Assembly (NCBI RefSeq): GCF_013694095.1 | Contig: NZ_JACEFB010000009.1 | Coordinates: 1-64,000, forward strand | Source of the DNA: Thermogemmata fonticola | GTDB taxonomy: Bacteria > Planctomycetota > Planctomycetia > Gemmatales > Gemmataceae | Reading direction: 5' to 3' | Length of the DNA: 64,000 nucleotides | Shown: in pieces, positions 62,848-64,000 of the stretch | How positions within the stretch are numbered: the first letter of the stretch is position 1 | How the letters are laid out: each line of letters starts with the position of its first letter | Notes under the pieces: generated by a model | Databases searched by the model: none | Seen by the model: only the letters and a program-made list of their open reading frames with translations | What the model was told of the DNA's origin: nothing | Program-made: the position numbers and the translations under genes

Positions 62848-64000
62848 TCAGGCGTTCAAGCGGGGTGGGAAGAGCAGATTGAGTTCCTGGTTGAGGCGGT
62901 AGGGCAGGGTTATGGACGTTCGCAGCAGTCTGCAGAGGGCGGGCAAGCGGCGCGTGAAAGGTTCGACGAAGGCCCGGAAACCCTCGCCGCCGATGGGATT
63001 GTTGCTCAGGTCCAAGGTGTGGAGCTGGCGGAGGTGAAAGGCGTGAGCAAGGGCCTGGGCGCCGGCGTCACCGATGTTGCACCAGCAGAGGATGAGGACA
63101 CGCAATTCCTCCAGGTGCTGGGCTGAGGCTAGGGTGATGGTGCCAGTATCGCCGAGAGGGTTACGGCTGAGGTCCAGATAGCGAACCGCTAAGGCCGGAC
63201 CGGCTGGCGGGGGGAAGAGCAAGCCGCGGAGGGACTCGGCAGTCAAGCCGTTGTCTGCCAGGTCAAGGTGGGGGACGCTGAAGAGGGAATGGAGGGGGGC
63301 GGTGAACTGGAACTGACCCAGGTGATTCCCGGCAAGACCCAGGAACTGGAGCTGGCGGAGCAGGGGGCCTTCCGCAAGATGGAAAGCCCCGGCGGGTCCG
63401 AGATCGTTGTCGCGGAGCTGGAGGCAGCGCAGGCGCGGAAAGGCCTGGCTTTTCTGGAGGTGGATTACGGCGTCGCCGGTCAGGCCATTGTCGCTTAAGT
63501 CCAGCTCTTCTAAAGACGGCCAGCTACGGCGGCACAGATGGACCAGCCCGTCATCGCCGAGGCGGTTGCGGCTCAGGCGGAGTTGGCGCAGATGATTGAG
63601 ATAGGGGGAGCGAGCCAGGGCTGCCGCCAGGGAAGGGCCGCAGTACTGGGCGTGGATGGTCAAAGCTTCCAGGCGGTCTAGGAAAGGACAGGCGGCTAGG
63701 GAGTCGGCCCAATGGTCCAAGTCGAGAATCTGCACGTGGCGCAACGGTGTGAGGGCGAAGAGACGCGGGGCGTAGGCCAGGAAGGCCCGTGCGGTAATTT
63801 TGACACTTTCGACAAACCCGCGGCGGAATTCCTCGCCGCTCGTCCAGCCGCGGAACGGAGCGAGCCACTCCTCCCGGTGGCGGCTCAGAAGTAACCATTC
63901 CCGGCGGCGCAACTCGGCCTGTCGCGACGATAGCTCCCCCGCCGGAGACGGCCAGACGGACGTGGCCGCAGAAACCAGCGTGCTGGGAAGATACGAAAAG
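62848..64000 (-). CDS. Leucine-rich-repeat protein, 5' end beyond the window
   Basis: At least 384 residues are visible; the frame is open to the window edge. It is a run of ribonuclease-inhibitor-type LRRs (LRQLRLSRNRLGDDGLVHL, LEELDLSDNGLTGDAVIHL, VRYLDLSRNPLGDTG, LHTLDLSNNPIGGEGF). The segment before the repeats (LLLSRHREEWLAPFRGW, then FRRGFVESV) is typical of Gemmata-type proteins whose N-terminus carries a short conserved repeat-companion domain; that part would be upstream. A TTG at 63912 is an apparent start only. Such proteins are numerous and of unknown function in planctomycetes. Confidence 0.75.
   Translation of the reverse strand, partial: FSYLPSTLVSAATSVWPSPAGELSSRQAELRRREWLLLSRHREEWLAPFRGWTSGEEFRRGFVESVKITARAFLAYAPRLFALTPLRHVQILDLDHWADSLAACPFLDRLEALTIHAQYCGPSLAAALARSPYLNHLRQLRLSRNRLGDDGLVHLCRRSWPSLEELDLSDNGLTGDAVIHLQKSQAFPRLRCLQLRDNDLGPAGAFHLAEGPLLRQLQFLGLAGNHLGQFQFTAPLHSLFSVPHLDLADNGLTAESLRGLLFPPPAGPALAVRYLDLSRNPLGDTGTITLASAQHLEELRVLILCWCNIGDAGAQALAHAFHLRQLHTLDLSNNPIGGEGFRAFVEPFTRRLPALCRLLRTSITLPYRLNQELNLLFPPRLNA

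Overview
The window looks like chromosomal DNA of a planctomycete, most likely of the Gemmata group. It is GC-rich by eye. It carries two large Ser/Thr kinases of planctomycete type (one DWG-motif kinase with a C-terminal TPR array), PQQ-propeller and VWA secreted proteins, HEAT-like secreted paralogs, a leucine-rich-repeat protein, single-gene transcription units with variable spacing, and MfnB, an enzyme of the methanofuran/C1 pathway shared by methanogens and planctomycetes. I saw no rRNA, tRNA, prophage, insertion sequence or CRISPR array. The assignment comes from gene content only; no marker gene was compared.

Layout. 1-11 kb: the 3' part of an acyltransferase/acyl-ACP ligase fusion, trmJ, a TolC-like lipoprotein, a DUF1444-like protein, two tandem HEAT-like secreted paralogs, argG and a JAMM peptidase. 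11-24 kb: an AddB-like nuclease, fabH, a Cys-cluster protein, the divergent queuosine pair queF/queC, a PQQ-propeller lipoprotein, a small membrane protein, then fabF preceded by a ketoacyl-synthase homolog that has lost its catalytic Cys. 23-34 kb: mfnB overlapping an ASCH protein; a kinase fused to a tubulin/FtsZ-like domain; a membrane protein; a kinase-TPR protein. 34-46 kb: comM, ruvC, hemF, a lone receiver domain, an RlmI-like methyltransferase, a lipoprotein, a beta-decarboxylating dehydrogenase, scpB, an ABC ATPase without a permease and an SDR. 46-64 kb: prfB with its programmed +1 frameshift, a PanE-like reductase, tsaE, a ferritin-like protein, a HAD homolog lacking its nucleophile, a FabZ-like protein, sixA, typA, hflX, a 1,516-residue VWA protein, a coiled-coil protein and an LRR protein cut by the window end.

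Working groups: queF/queC (7-deazaguanine); fabH, fabF, the KS-like protein and the FabZ-like protein (fatty-acid type chemistry, scattered); prfB, typA, hflX, tsaE, trmJ and RlmI (translation and RNA modification); ruvC, comM, scpB and AddB-like (DNA processing); the two kinases, the receiver and SixA (phospho-signalling).

Two things stand out. One is the kinase-tubulin fusion at 25188..28979. The other is a recurrent signature: short, locus-specific tandem duplications (about 16-45 bp, 2-4 copies) in many intergenic spacers. Several copy the 3' end of the adjacent gene together with its stop codon (TolC-like, HEAT-like 1, argG, SDR, prfB, PanE-like, HAD); others sit in 5' leaders (JAMM, queC, AddB-like, typA) or expand in frame inside genes (trmJ, tsaE, PanE-like, a membrane protein).
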